Shown: piece after piece, positions 1 through 5,449 of the stretch
Numbering within the stretch: position 1 is the stretch's first letter
Layout of the letters: each line of letters begins with the position of its first letter
NCBI GenBank assembly: GCA_944363995.1
Contig: CALVVV010000054.1
Coordinates: 1-8,040, forward strand
Direction of reading: 5' to 3'
DNA from: an uncultured Bacilli bacterium
Lineage (GTDB): Bacteria > Bacillota_I > Bacilli_A > RF39 > UBA660
DNA: 8,040 nt
Made by a program: the position numbers and the translations under genes
The notes under the pieces: generated by a model
Databases searched by the model: none
Told to the model about the DNA's origin: nothing
The model's input: the letters and a program-made list of their open reading frames with translations, nothing else

Positions 1-26
1 AGAAATTAGGTACAATAATTTTATAA

Positions 27-52
27 CACATTTTTCGCATGCTCAAAATGTG
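27..52. repeat. Inverted repeat downstream of spoIIM
   Basis: An 8-bp perfect inverted repeat, CACATTTT (27-34) and AAAATGTG (45-52), flanks a 10-nt centre that contains the palindrome GCATGC. It begins about 33 nt after the spoIIM stop codon. On the minus strand the run of bases after the stem is only moderately T-rich, so it would be a weak intrinsic terminator. It could equally be a protein-binding site. Function is not established. Confidence 0.4.
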
Positions 53-84
53 CCATAAAATACTTAACATTATATCACATTATT

Positions 85-705
85 TTATATTTTGAAGAAT
101 TGTTTTATTAATTTAGGCATTAAATAAGTATCATATAAATTCATTACTATAATAATTAGTAAAACAAAAAGGAAAATTTTAAAATATTTGTTCATAATAA
201 TTTTAAAATCTAATGTTTTCCTCTTTAAAATGGTATAAATCATTTTAAAAGAAAAGCTCATTGCATACATAGTCAAGAGTAAATAAATTAATATACTAAC
301 TACTTGTCCGGGTAAAATATAAAATAAGCTAAATAATATGCCATTAAATTTAAATACATAAAGTATTGCACCAATACTAAATCCCAAAATAAAACATTTA
401 CTAAAAAACATAATTAAAATAAATGGCAAACCAATAACCGATATGCCCAATAACCAAATAACAATGACAAAAGAAATATTAGTAATTAAATTATTTTTTA
501 ATACAGAAAAGTAATCTAAATTATTACTTTCAATATTGTCAATAAAATTATATAAATGTTCACTTATTAAATTTTTATCTGTACTATCTAAAATACTGAC
601 AAATATTGATCCTACAGTTATCCCTATTAATAATAAAATTGTCAAAAAAATTAATAATTTTTTATCAATGTTTATTCTTAGTTTTAGTTTGTCCATTATT
701 TTCAT
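85..705 (-). CDS. spoIIM: Stage II sporulation protein M (SpoIIM)
   Basis: A 206-aa integral membrane protein. In Bacillus SpoIIM is the membrane anchor of the SpoIID-SpoIIM-SpoIIP peptidoglycan-degrading complex in the mother cell, which drives engulfment of the forespore. Visible here are hydrophobic segments at about residues 18-38, 74-93, 94-117, 121-147 and 174-190. The most diagnostic stretch is WLLGISVIGLP near residues 84-94, followed by a G-rich membrane segment (ILGFSIGAI) and an LPGQ motif near 131-134, an arrangement typical of SpoIIM. Length is normal for the family. The start at 705 follows an AGGTGAG site at 709-715 with a short spacer. An in-frame Met three codons later is the alternative. 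A spore-forming ancestry follows if this is correct. In B. subtilis the gene is sigma-E dependent; no convincing sigma-E promoter was found here. Confidence 0.88.
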   Translation of the reverse strand: MKIMDKLKLRINIDKKLLIFLTILLLIGITVGSIFVSILDSTDKNLISEHLYNFIDNIESNNLDYFSVLKNNLITNISFVIVIWLLGISVIGLPFILIMFFSKCFILGFSIGAILYVFKFNGILFSLFYILPGQVVSILIYLLLTMYAMSFSFKMIYTILKRKTLDFKIIMNKYFKIFLFVLLIIIVMNLYDTYLMPKLIKQFFKI

Positions 706-745
706 AATCTCACCTAATTAAGATTATTAAAAGTTTAAAAAAATA

Positions 746-774
746 TTCCTTTTTTATTAAAATTATAGTATAAT
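746..774 (+). promoter_or_regulatory. Probable sigma-A promoter of the 29-aa miniprotein
   Basis: A perfect TATAAT at 769-774 lies 18 bases before the start codon, with a strong AGGTGA ribosome-binding site (781-786) in between. The -35 position at 17 bp spacing (TTCCTT, 746-751) matches consensus poorly. On the opposite strand another TATAAT (762-767) almost abuts this one, so the region may fire in both directions. Confidence 0.5.
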
Positions 775-792
775 TAACTAAGGTGATTTTAA

Positions 793-882
793 ATGAAACG
801 TGAAAGAATAGGAAAAATAATGGCTATTGTGATGTTAGCAATTATGTTGATATCAACATTAGCATCATTAGTTTTAATATAA
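793..882 (+). CDS. 29-aa single-pass membrane miniprotein, Prli42-like
   Basis: The only plus-strand gene outside the repeat-flanked cassette. It encodes 29 residues: a short basic N-terminus (MKRERIGK) followed by a continuous hydrophobic segment of about 20 residues ending in VLI. It has all the parts of an expressed gene: TATAAT at 769-774, AGGTGA six bases before ATG, and a hairpin terminator that begins at its own stop codon. The pattern (K/R-rich head, then a membrane helix with 'ML..STL' in it) resembles Prli42, the roughly 31-aa membrane protein that tethers the stressosome in Listeria and other Bacillota, and also DUF4044-type miniproteins. The similarity is by pattern only, so the stressosome role is a hypothesis. 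Genes this short are commonly missed by gene callers. Confidence 0.7.
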   Translation: MKRERIGKIMAIVMLAIMLISTLASLVLI

Positions 883-901
883 GGATTTAATCCTTTTTTT
901 T
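881..901 (+). terminator. Intrinsic terminator of the miniprotein gene
   Basis: A stem AAGGATT (881-887) with AATCCTT (889-895) is followed by T's to 901. It overlaps the last two bases of the miniprotein stop codon. The T tract is on the plus strand, so it serves the plus-strand gene. The convergent minus-strand operon ends at 903 with no T tract of its own here. Confidence 0.75.
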
Positions 902-902
902 A

Positions 903-1250
903 TTAAACAAGTTTTTTATATTTTTTTTCATCGACAATTTTAAAATTATCACTATTTTTAATTGAATCTCCATATACCAAATAATCTAATTTATTATCTA
1001 ATTTTTTTAAATTAAATTTATAACTATTAAATTCGCCTTTTAATATTCGTTGTTCAAAAAAATCTGGTAAAGCATCAAAATATAATACATCTGATGTATA
1101 AGGAAATGGTAAAAAACAACCTTGGTCAGCTGCTTGCTTAGCAGTTTCAAAATATTTAAATAAATACTGATTATTTAATTGTGTCAAAACTCCTATAGGT
1201 ATTAATTGCTTTAATACATACGATTCCCATAATAAATATACTTCTTTCAT
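903..1250 (-). CDS. HipA N-subdomain / HipS-like protein
   Basis: A 115-aa soluble protein. An LLWE..., PIGVL (18-22) and Y-L-F-K-Y (29-33) core is followed by a proline-rich LPFPYTSD turn and LPDFFEQRIL (61-70). This order resembles the N-terminal subdomain of HipA (VGxL...YxFxY...lfpfFaNrL). That fold also occurs alone as HipS in the HipBST system, and as the head of some HIRAN-family proteins. In HipBST, HipS inhibits the HipT kinase. The ATG at 1250 overlaps the stop of the upstream kinase gene as ATGA, with an AGAGGG site 8 bases before it. A GTG two codons earlier (1256) is in frame but poorly spaced from that site. The tight coupling suggests it acts with the kinase, as inhibitor or missing domain. 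The family assignment rests on motif order, not an alignment. Confidence 0.6.
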   Translation of the reverse strand: MKEVYLLWESYVLKQLIPIGVLTQLNNQYLFKYFETAKQAADQGCFLPFPYTSDVLYFDALPDFFEQRILKGEFNSYKFNLKKLDNKLDYLVYGDSIKNSDNFKIVDEKKYKKLV

Positions 1251-2353
1251 AGCCACTTCCCTCTACTTTCATATTTATTTATTTTATAATATTCGACTAT
1301 CCAATTAGCTCTTCTTAAAACTAATTCTTTAGCAAAATTCAATCTATCTATTGGTAACTCATCTTGATAAAAATCAAATAATTTATCAATATTTTCTTTA
1401 GTTATATTTTTTTCTATTTTGTTAATAATTTGTTCAACATATTCAGGATAATAATGTGTCAAATAACTTATCATTTGTTGATATTCTAAGGTTGAAATAT
1501 CATATTTACGGTAACTATCACCAATTTTATTTAAACTTTTATGATAATTATCAATTGATAATTTACCTTCTTCAACTAAAATAAGCAACTGTTTTTTCTT
1601 TTCTTCTATTAGATTTATAATTCTTCTTGATTCAAAGTTATCCCAAACTTTTTTTTCTTTATATTGATGAAATCTATCTAAAGTAACTTTTCCTACTATA
1701 TGTTTGTGAATAACTAAATTTAACTGTTCTTCATTAATGATATTCCCAAATTCATCAATACATTGTCTTAATCTATGTTCAACCATTGAAATACCTAATG
1801 ATGCACAATTATCATAAAGGGGAGCGAATTTAACAGAATTATCCTCATGATTAATAATTATTCCATAATTTGATGGATTTCTATCTCTATTAGCTATTAA
1901 AGAGTCATATACAAACATATTAATAACATCTTGCATTAAACCATATTTTAGAACTGATTGAATAATTAAATCAGCTGTATACAATTGATGGGTTTGGGGA
2001 TTTACTAAACTTGTATTTTTAAATCCTGAATCAATTAAATTAATTAAAGTAACTCCATCAATAAATTCTTCTTTTTTAGTTTTTCCTAATTCATTATCTA
2101 AAAAATCGTAACTTAATACACCTTTTACACCAGCATTTTCACACAAATAATAATTAGCCACAGGAATTCCAATAAGATTTCCTATATCAGCCGCTATACA
2201 TTCAGACACATCATTATATACTGGAGTATTATCATTTTTAAAAGTACTTATTTTGAATAAATAGCGTTTTCCATAAGCACAAATCCAATATTTTGGTTGT
2301 TTTCCGACTGGTTCGGGTAAATATATTTCTTCATTAATAACTTTTGTTCTCAT
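1247..2353 (-). CDS. HipA/CtkA-like serine/threonine kinase
   Basis: A 368-aa protein with the HipA-type kinase core. Landmarks are YLFKI near residues 31-35 (Lys34 as candidate ATP-binding lysine), the catalytic loop DSLIANRDRNPSNYG at 150-164 (Asp157 as likely catalytic base, Asn162 metal ligand) and APLYDNCASLG at 177-187 (Asp181 as the DFG-equivalent metal ligand). The 'NRDR..SN(Y/F)G ... PL(Y/F)DN' pattern is closest to the CtkA / HipT-type branch of HipA kinases. The HipA N-terminal subdomain is missing at the front and appears as the separate downstream gene. The C-terminal half is helical and charged. HipA toxins phosphorylate tRNA synthetases, but the target here cannot be read from sequence. 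The start follows GGTGAG, with a TATAAT promoter upstream. No HipB-like helix-turn-helix gene is adjacent, which is unusual for a toxin operon. Confidence 0.75.
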   Translation of the reverse strand: MRTKVINEEIYLPEPVGKQPKYWICAYGKRYLFKISTFKNDNTPVYNDVSECIAADIGNLIGIPVANYYLCENAGVKGVLSYDFLDNELGKTKKEEFIDGVTLINLIDSGFKNTSLVNPQTHQLYTADLIIQSVLKYGLMQDVINMFVYDSLIANRDRNPSNYGIIINHEDNSVKFAPLYDNCASLGISMVEHRLRQCIDEFGNIINEEQLNLVIHKHIVGKVTLDRFHQYKEKKVWDNFESRRIINLIEEKKKQLLILVEEGKLSIDNYHKSLNKIGDSYRKYDISTLEYQQMISYLTHYYPEYVEQIINKIEKNITKENIDKLFDFYQDELPIDRLNFAKELVLRRANWIVEYYKINKYESRGKWL

Positions 2354-2371
2354 AAGCTCACCAATGGTTTT

Positions 2372-2400
2372 ATTATAACAAATTTTTTTAATTAATACAA
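2372..2400 (-). promoter_or_regulatory. Sigma-A promoter of the HipA-like operon
   Basis: On the minus strand TTGTAT (2395-2400) lies 17 bp before a perfect TATAAT (2372-2377), 18 bases before the kinase start codon. The promoter sits directly next to the outer edge of the displaced spoIVB terminator (2404). The operon is therefore insulated from upstream transcription and independently expressed. Confidence 0.6.
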
Positions 2401-2403
2401 ATT

Positions 2404-2424
2404 AAAAAGAGGAACCATCCTCTT
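2404..2424 (-). terminator. Terminator of the displaced spoIVB 3' end
   Basis: A minus-strand stem AAGAGGA / TCCTCTT (2407-2424) with a 4-nt loop is followed by a short T run. It is the duplicate of the functional spoIVB terminator at 3893-3914. The stem is fully conserved and only loop bases differ, suggesting that it was functional when the copies diverged. Confidence 0.65.
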
Positions 2425-2534
2425 AGTTTTCTCCTTCTTCTAACATACTAGTAATAAATATACCATAACCTTTATGTGGATTATCAACAACGACATGGGT
2501 AACTGCACCTATTATGTAGTCATCTTGAATAATA
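2423..2534 (-). pseudogene. Displaced 3' fragment of spoIVB
   Basis: Encodes exactly residues 285-320 of the intact SpoIVB (I-I-Q-D-D-Y ... E-E-G-E-N) and the stop codon, with no start codon or ribosome-binding site. All five nucleotide differences from the intact gene are synonymous. The fragment was therefore part of a selected spoIVB gene during most of its divergence, not a long-decaying copy. It is probably the original chromosomal gene end left behind after insertion, or the end of a foreign spoIVB carried by the cassette. It is not expected to make a protein by itself. Confidence 0.85.
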
Positions 2535-2767
2535 TGATGCCTTGGTGGTCAGAAAGTGATAATGTAAAAGAAGGTTATAATAGAGATTCAGATGGGACAA
2601 TCAGTAAGTATCATAGAACTACATCTTATGATGGTGACGATCATGACCATGAATTTTATAATACGCACACTGGTGTGATAGGATATCATGGAGATAGAGC
2701 TGATAGAAGTGATTATGGAAAAGATTATGATAACTTTTCTGATAATAATGGAAGATATAGAAAATAA
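2534..2767 (+). CDS. Small hydrophilic Asp/His-rich protein, possibly 5'-truncated
   Basis: The frame is open further upstream (first Met at 2474), but that part is only the antisense of the spoIVB repeat. The cassette-specific part starts at MMPWWSESD, whose first ATG (2534-2536) spans the repeat border. From there it encodes 77 residues rich in D, H, Y and G, with no membrane segment. A D-G-D-D-H-D-H-E stretch is followed by Y-N-T-H-T-G-V-I-G-Y-H-G. This composition differs strongly from the Lys/Ile/Asn-rich neighbours, which supports real coding sequence. No ribosome-binding site precedes the ATG, because the upstream bases belong to spoIVB. It ends just before a good terminator. It may be the surviving C-terminal part of a longer protein whose start was lost at the junction, or a weakly translated small gene. 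Family not recognised. Confidence 0.5.
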   Translation: MMPWWSESDNVKEGYNRDSDGTISKYHRTTSYDGDDHDHEFYNTHTGVIGYHGDRADRSDYGKDYDNFSDNNGRYRK

Positions 2768-2773
2768 AAAAAT

Positions 2774-2808
2774 AGACTTATAAGCGAAAATTTAAGTCTT
2801 TTTTTTTG
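2774..2808 (+). terminator. Bidirectional terminator between convergent cassette genes
   Basis: A stem AGACTTA (2774-2780) with TAAGTCT (2793-2799) is followed by nine T's on the plus strand (2800-2808). Before the stem is a run of A's, giving T's on the minus strand too. It serves the plus-strand ORF ending at 2767 and the minus-strand gene whose stop codon (2778-2780) lies inside the stem. Confidence 0.8.
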
Positions 2809-3122
2809 TTTATAATATCTATTAAATATGATAATTGTTTTTTGTTAAATTTATGTTTTTCAGATAAAATTAAAACCTCGTATAAATCATTATCGATTTT
2901 TTTATAGGATAAATTTAACTTTGTCGATTCAAATAATTCATCACTAATTACAGTATCATTATCTAAAAAAGAGTATTTAATACAATATTGTTCCCCATAA
3001 TTTAATCCCTCATTATCTGGAATATATATTTCTATAAATGCCTTCTTCCAATTTTCATTAAATTCATCATATCTCCAAAAAACATCTACTATGCCAATTC
3101 CATAAAATTCTTTTATATCCAT
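2778..3122 (-). CDS. Hypothetical 114-aa cassette protein B
   Basis: A soluble protein of 114 residues with no signal peptide or membrane helix. The N-terminus begins MDIKEFYGIGIVDVFWRYD and reads as alternating strands. A charged K/N-rich helical C-terminus (about residues 87-114) follows. The family is not recognised. The start is well supported: its ATG shares one base with the stop of the upstream gene (TAATG), and a near-perfect AAGGAGG lies 7 bases before it. The stop codon lies within the shared terminator stem. Small size, coupling to a second unknown gene, and position in an apparent insertion fit an immunity or accessory-defence protein. Nothing in the sequence proves this. Confidence 0.75.
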   Translation of the reverse strand: MDIKEFYGIGIVDVFWRYDEFNENWKKAFIEIYIPDNEGLNYGEQYCIKYSFLDNDTVISDELFESTKLNLSYKKIDNDLYEVLILSEKHKFNKKQLSYLIDIINKKKDLNFRL

Positions 3123-3823
3123 TACTTATCCTCCTTACATATTGAATAATATTCTGATGAATATGATTTCCACAATTTTTTTTGTGTATACTGATATTTT
3201 CTTTTAAAAGTCCACTTGCACAAAAATAAAATATTAACTTCATTTCTATAAAAACATTTGCTAATTTCTTCAATGTTAGTTGGAAAACGAGAATTTTTAT
3301 GTGCAACTTCATAAGATGACATTATCCTAAAATAAATATCTTTTTCAACATTTTTATTATTTTTATCATATGATACAGATTTGAAAAAATCTATTTCATT
3401 TTTACACATTCCTTTATCTTTAATATTAATATCTATATAAGTAGCCTCATCCATCAAGCAAATTAATTCAGAAACCGATAAAAGAGTATCTGGTATTATA
3501 TTATCATTGTAGTATTTTTCATTTAAGAACAAAAAATATTTGTTGTAGTTATTATTAAATAAAGTTTTACTAGGACAATCTAATTGTAATTTTTCATTTA
3601 ACCACCAATATTTATTATATAGCATACAATTCCATTTGATATTTCTTGTTTTTACTATTAATTTTTCTAATTCAATAAAAGCAATAGCCGTATTATAGTC
3701 CATTTTACAAAAAAGTAATCTATCTACAAGTTCATGATAAATTTCATTTTTGTCAAATAAATTTTCAGTTTGTAATTTAACTATTAATTCAGTAAATAAA
3801 TAACTTGAAAATTTTGGATTCAT
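3122..3823 (-). CDS. Hypothetical 233-aa cassette protein A
   Basis: A soluble, largely helical 233-aa protein with eight cysteines and many aromatic residues (for example NKYWWLNEKL near 69-78). It has no signal peptide, membrane segment or catalytic motif that I recognise. It is the first gene of a two-gene operon: a sigma-A promoter at 3844-3872, an AGGAGTG site 7 bases before the ATG, and a TAATG overlap with the next gene. Its ribosome-binding site and that of its partner are of the AGGAG type, whereas most chromosomal neighbours use AGGTGA, a weak hint of separate origin. Function unknown; an immunity, phage-accessory or defence role would fit the context only. Confidence 0.75.
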   Translation of the reverse strand: MNPKFSSYLFTELIVKLQTENLFDKNEIYHELVDRLLFCKMDYNTAIAFIELEKLIVKTRNIKWNCMLYNKYWWLNEKLQLDCPSKTLFNNNYNKYFLFLNEKYYNDNIIPDTLLSVSELICLMDEATYIDINIKDKGMCKNEIDFFKSVSYDKNNKNVEKDIYFRIMSSYEVAHKNSRFPTNIEEISKCFYRNEVNILFLCKWTFKRKYQYTQKKLWKSYSSEYYSICKEDK

Positions 3824-3843
3824 TACACTTCACTCCTATAAAT

Positions 3844-3872
3844 AATATAACTTATATTTCCAAAAAAATCAA
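3844..3872 (-). promoter_or_regulatory. Sigma-A promoter of the cassette operon
   Basis: On the minus strand TTGATT (3867-3872) and TATATT (3844-3849) are separated by exactly 17 bp, located 20 bases before the start codon of the 233-aa gene and just after the spoIVB terminator. The predicted leader is about 14 nt and holds only the ribosome-binding site, implying constitutive expression separate from spoIVB. Confidence 0.65.
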
Positions 3873-3892
3873 GTTATTTATTTATTTATAAT

Positions 3893-3914
3893 AAAAAAGA
3901 GGAAATATCCTCTT
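3893..3914 (-). terminator. spoIVB intrinsic terminator
   Basis: A stem AAGAGGA (3908-3914) pairs with TCCTCTT (3897-3903) around a 4-nt loop, with a T run after it on the minus strand. It overlaps the last two bases of the spoIVB stop codon and separates spoIVB from the cassette promoter. Confidence 0.8.
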
Positions 3915-4024
3915 AGTTTTCTCCTTCTTCTAACATACTAGTAATAAATATTCCATAACCTTTATGTGGATTATCAACAACAACATGGGTAACCGCACCT
4001 ATTATATAATCATCTTGAATAATA
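3894..4024 (-). repeat. Direct repeat copy 2: 3' end of intact spoIVB
   Basis: The partner of 2404-2534. It covers residues 285-320 of the intact spoIVB gene, its stop codon and its terminator. 124 of 131 bases match. The break point in spoIVB is at the third base of codon Pro284. Confidence 0.95.
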
Positions 4025-4875
4025 GGTGAACCACTCATTCCCTGAATAATACCATTTGTTTTTTCAAGTAATTCTTCATCAGTTATTTTAAATGATATAT
4101 TTTTAGTTTCTTGATTTTCACTTATTTTAGTAATTTCAATTTCGTACTCTTTTACTACATCATCTTCTAAAACTGTTAATATTTTAGCCATACCTTTTTT
4201 TATTTCATTAGGTTGAGCCACTTTATAAAGTTTAGAATTACTTATTTCATCAGTATAATTACCAAAAATACCTTTAATAGTATTTTCAAATATCGTACCA
4301 TTAATGTTTTCTGTATTTATTTGGGCATTTTTTTCGCCTGGTGTACCATTAGAACTTGGTTCAATATCAGTAACAGTAGATTCATAGATACTACCACTTG
4401 AAATACTAAATATATTACCTGTTCTACTATCAATTATCTCGTGGCCTAAAGCTCCAAATAGTTTTGTATTAGGATCAATGTAAGTTAAAGTACCAATACC
4501 AGTAATACTATCTTTAACATAGATGCCTGTTTTATAAGTATCATTTTCTTTTGGTAAAGTTAAAGTAGTTGTTTTAATTTGATTATCTCTTACATAAGTA
4601 ACATTTATATTACCATTACTTAATTTTATTTGATTAGTTAAATCATAGATAGAATTTATATTTTGATTATTTATAGCAGTTATTCTATCACCGATTTGTA
4701 ATCCAGCATTACTAGCAATATAACTATCATTTACTTTGTAAAAACCAACTATTAAAACACCATCTGCTTTTAATTCAATACCGATGTTTTCGCCACCAAC
4801 ATAAATGTAGTCTGAATATGCTAAAGCAATCGAAGGAAGAAATAGAAGAAGGAAAAGAAATGCTTTTTTAAACAT
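3913..4875 (-). CDS. spoIVB: SpoIVB sporulation serine peptidase
   Basis: A 320-aa S55-family protease. In Bacillus, SpoIVB is made in the forespore, secreted into the space between the two membranes, and cleaves SpoIVFA. This frees SpoIVFB to process pro-sigma-K. Visible here are a signal/anchor segment (residues 2-19), a PDZ domain (about 22-110, with NAGLQIGDRI at 56-65) and the peptidase domain. Candidate catalytic residues align with the known triad: His145 in GALGHE, Asp266 in TDEELLEK and Ser281 in QGMSGSP. The C-terminus IIGAVTHV...KGYGIFI is typical. It is about 100 aa shorter than B. subtilis SpoIVB, mainly in the N-terminal region. The start at 4875 follows AAGGAG with 7-base spacing. 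The last 36 codons are also present at 2423-2534. Confidence 0.93.
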   Translation of the reverse strand: MFKKAFLFLLLFLPSIALAYSDYIYVGGENIGIELKADGVLIVGFYKVNDSYIASNAGLQIGDRITAINNQNINSIYDLTNQIKLSNGNINVTYVRDNQIKTTTLTLPKENDTYKTGIYVKDSITGIGTLTYIDPNTKLFGALGHEIIDSRTGNIFSISSGSIYESTVTDIEPSSNGTPGEKNAQINTENINGTIFENTIKGIFGNYTDEISNSKLYKVAQPNEIKKGMAKILTVLEDDVVKEYEIEITKISENQETKNISFKITDEELLEKTNGIIQGMSGSPIIQDDYIIGAVTHVVVDNPHKGYGIFITSMLEEGEN

Positions 4876-4919
4876 TAGACATCTCCTTTTCTAACATAGA
4901 CTACACTTATATTATTTAC

Positions 4920-4939
4920 TAAATATAATTAAATATAAT
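4920..4939. repeat. Short tandem repeat, 10 bp x 2
   Basis: Two adjacent copies of a 10-bp AT-only unit (AAATATAATT) lie in the 76-bp gap between tspO and spoIVB, giving two TATAATT-like boxes in a row. This may be low-complexity AT sequence without function. Confidence 0.4.
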
Positions 4940-4951
4940 TTACAATAATTT

Positions 4952-5407
4952 CTAATTTAAAATAAATACTGATAAATTTAAAACACTAGCAAATATTAAC
5001 CAAAATAAATAAAATATATTTAGTAATCCGGCTATTTTATTTATTTTATAAAATTTAATAATCATAATAATCACTAATATGATTAACAATAAGATCCAAA
5101 TAAAACCAAATAAATATAATTTAAATCCAAAAAATATTAAGGTCCATAAAGAATTTATTAATAATTGTAAAAAATAAATTTTTATCGCATCTTTTTTATT
5201 ATAACCATAACTTTCATAAACAATATATAAAGATATTGCCATCAATAAATATAAAATACTCCAAACAATAGGAAAAATATAACCTGGTACATCGATTGCT
5301 TTATTTAAATCAACATATGAATTACTACCTATAAATAAAGAGAAAAAACTACCAATAAAAAAAGTAATAATGATACATAATAATAATGATTTTAAATTAA
5401 TTTTCAT
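4952..5407 (-). CDS. tspO: TspO/MBR family membrane protein
   Basis: A 151-aa protein with five membrane segments (about residues 7-27, 43-65, 74-94, 99-118 and 126-149), the size and topology of TspO, the bacterial relative of the mitochondrial translocator protein. Family signatures are PGYIFPIVWSILYLLM (41-56), the Q-L-x-x-N-x-x-W motif at 81-88 and FWLIFASVLN near 135-144. TspO binds tetrapyrroles and sterols and is linked to porphyrin breakdown and stress responses; the exact bacterial role is still debated. The start follows GGTGAT. It is 42 bp after the ferritin-like gene and 76 bp before spoIVB, with no obvious terminator in either gap, so it may be in a longer transcript. A tetrapyrrole link would fit the BilS-like flavodoxin upstream; this is inference. 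Confidence 0.88.
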   Translation of the reverse strand: MKINLKSLLLCIIITFFIGSFFSLFIGSNSYVDLNKAIDVPGYIFPIVWSILYLLMAISLYIVYESYGYNKKDAIKIYFLQLLINSLWTLIFFGFKLYLFGFIWILLLIILVIIMIIKFYKINKIAGLLNIFYLFWLIFASVLNLSVFILN

Positions 5408-5449
5408 TATATCACCATTATATTTTATTACTTTTAATATCGATTTATT

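Larger units (their letters stand above)
2404..2534 (-). repeat. Direct repeat copy 1: spoIVB 3' end plus terminator
   Basis: 131 bp in the same orientation as 3894-4024 (offset 1490), identical at 124 positions. Two differences (2415, 2416) fall in the terminator loop and five (2462, 2492, 2504, 2516, 2519) at third codon positions of spoIVB. Identity stops abruptly at 2534/4024, immediately after the codon block for the catalytic SGSP motif. Confidence 0.95.
2535..3893. mobile_element. Accessory cassette bracketed by spoIVB 3'-end repeats
   Basis: About 1.36 kb of DNA between two direct copies of the spoIVB tail. It contains a plus-strand ORF at one border, a bidirectional terminator, and a two-gene minus-strand operon with its own promoter. 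It ends immediately downstream of the functional spoIVB terminator. No integrase, transposase or terminal inverted repeats were seen. It resembles cargo brought in by a single recombination within spoIVB, or the remnant of a larger element whose attachment site lay in the spoIVB 3' end. That it is an insertion is an inference from the repeat structure. Confidence 0.55.

Noticed and set aside
536..721. 61-aa plus-strand ORF antisense to spoIIM
   Set aside because: Shadow of the spoIIM reading frame; no start signals.
721..748. Possible sigma-E promoter for spoIIM (GAATATT at 742-748 on the minus strand, AATAATCT at 721-728)
   Set aside because: The -35 fits sigma-E, but the -10 matches CATACAnT poorly and the implied transcript start would cut into the ribosome-binding site at 709-715.
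1247..2353. Mycoplasma-type genetic code (TGA = Trp), suggested by the extreme AT content
   Set aside because: Trp is TGG in the conserved genes and TGA ends the HipA-like gene in an ATGA overlap, so the standard code is used.
2474..2533. N-terminal extension of the plus-strand cassette ORF upstream to the Met at 2474
   Set aside because: These bases are the antisense of the spoIVB tail repeat; the open frame there is incidental.
3067..3312. 81-aa minus-strand ORF overlapping the two cassette genes
   Set aside because: It lies in another frame across both well-supported genes, has no ribosome-binding site of its own, and shows no recognisable features.
2535..3893. Classical insertion sequence or integron cassette
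   Set aside because: There is no transposase, integrase, terminal inverted repeat or attC-like structure. The border repeats are spoIVB coding sequence, not short target duplications.
4213..4401. 62-aa plus-strand ORF inside spoIVB
   Set aside because: Antisense shadow of a clearly conserved protease gene.
5411..5445. Separate tspO promoter (TATAAT at 5417-5422 on the minus strand)
   Set aside because: The transcript start would fall in or beyond the ribosome-binding site and there is no acceptable -35, so this is probably AT-rich chance sequence.
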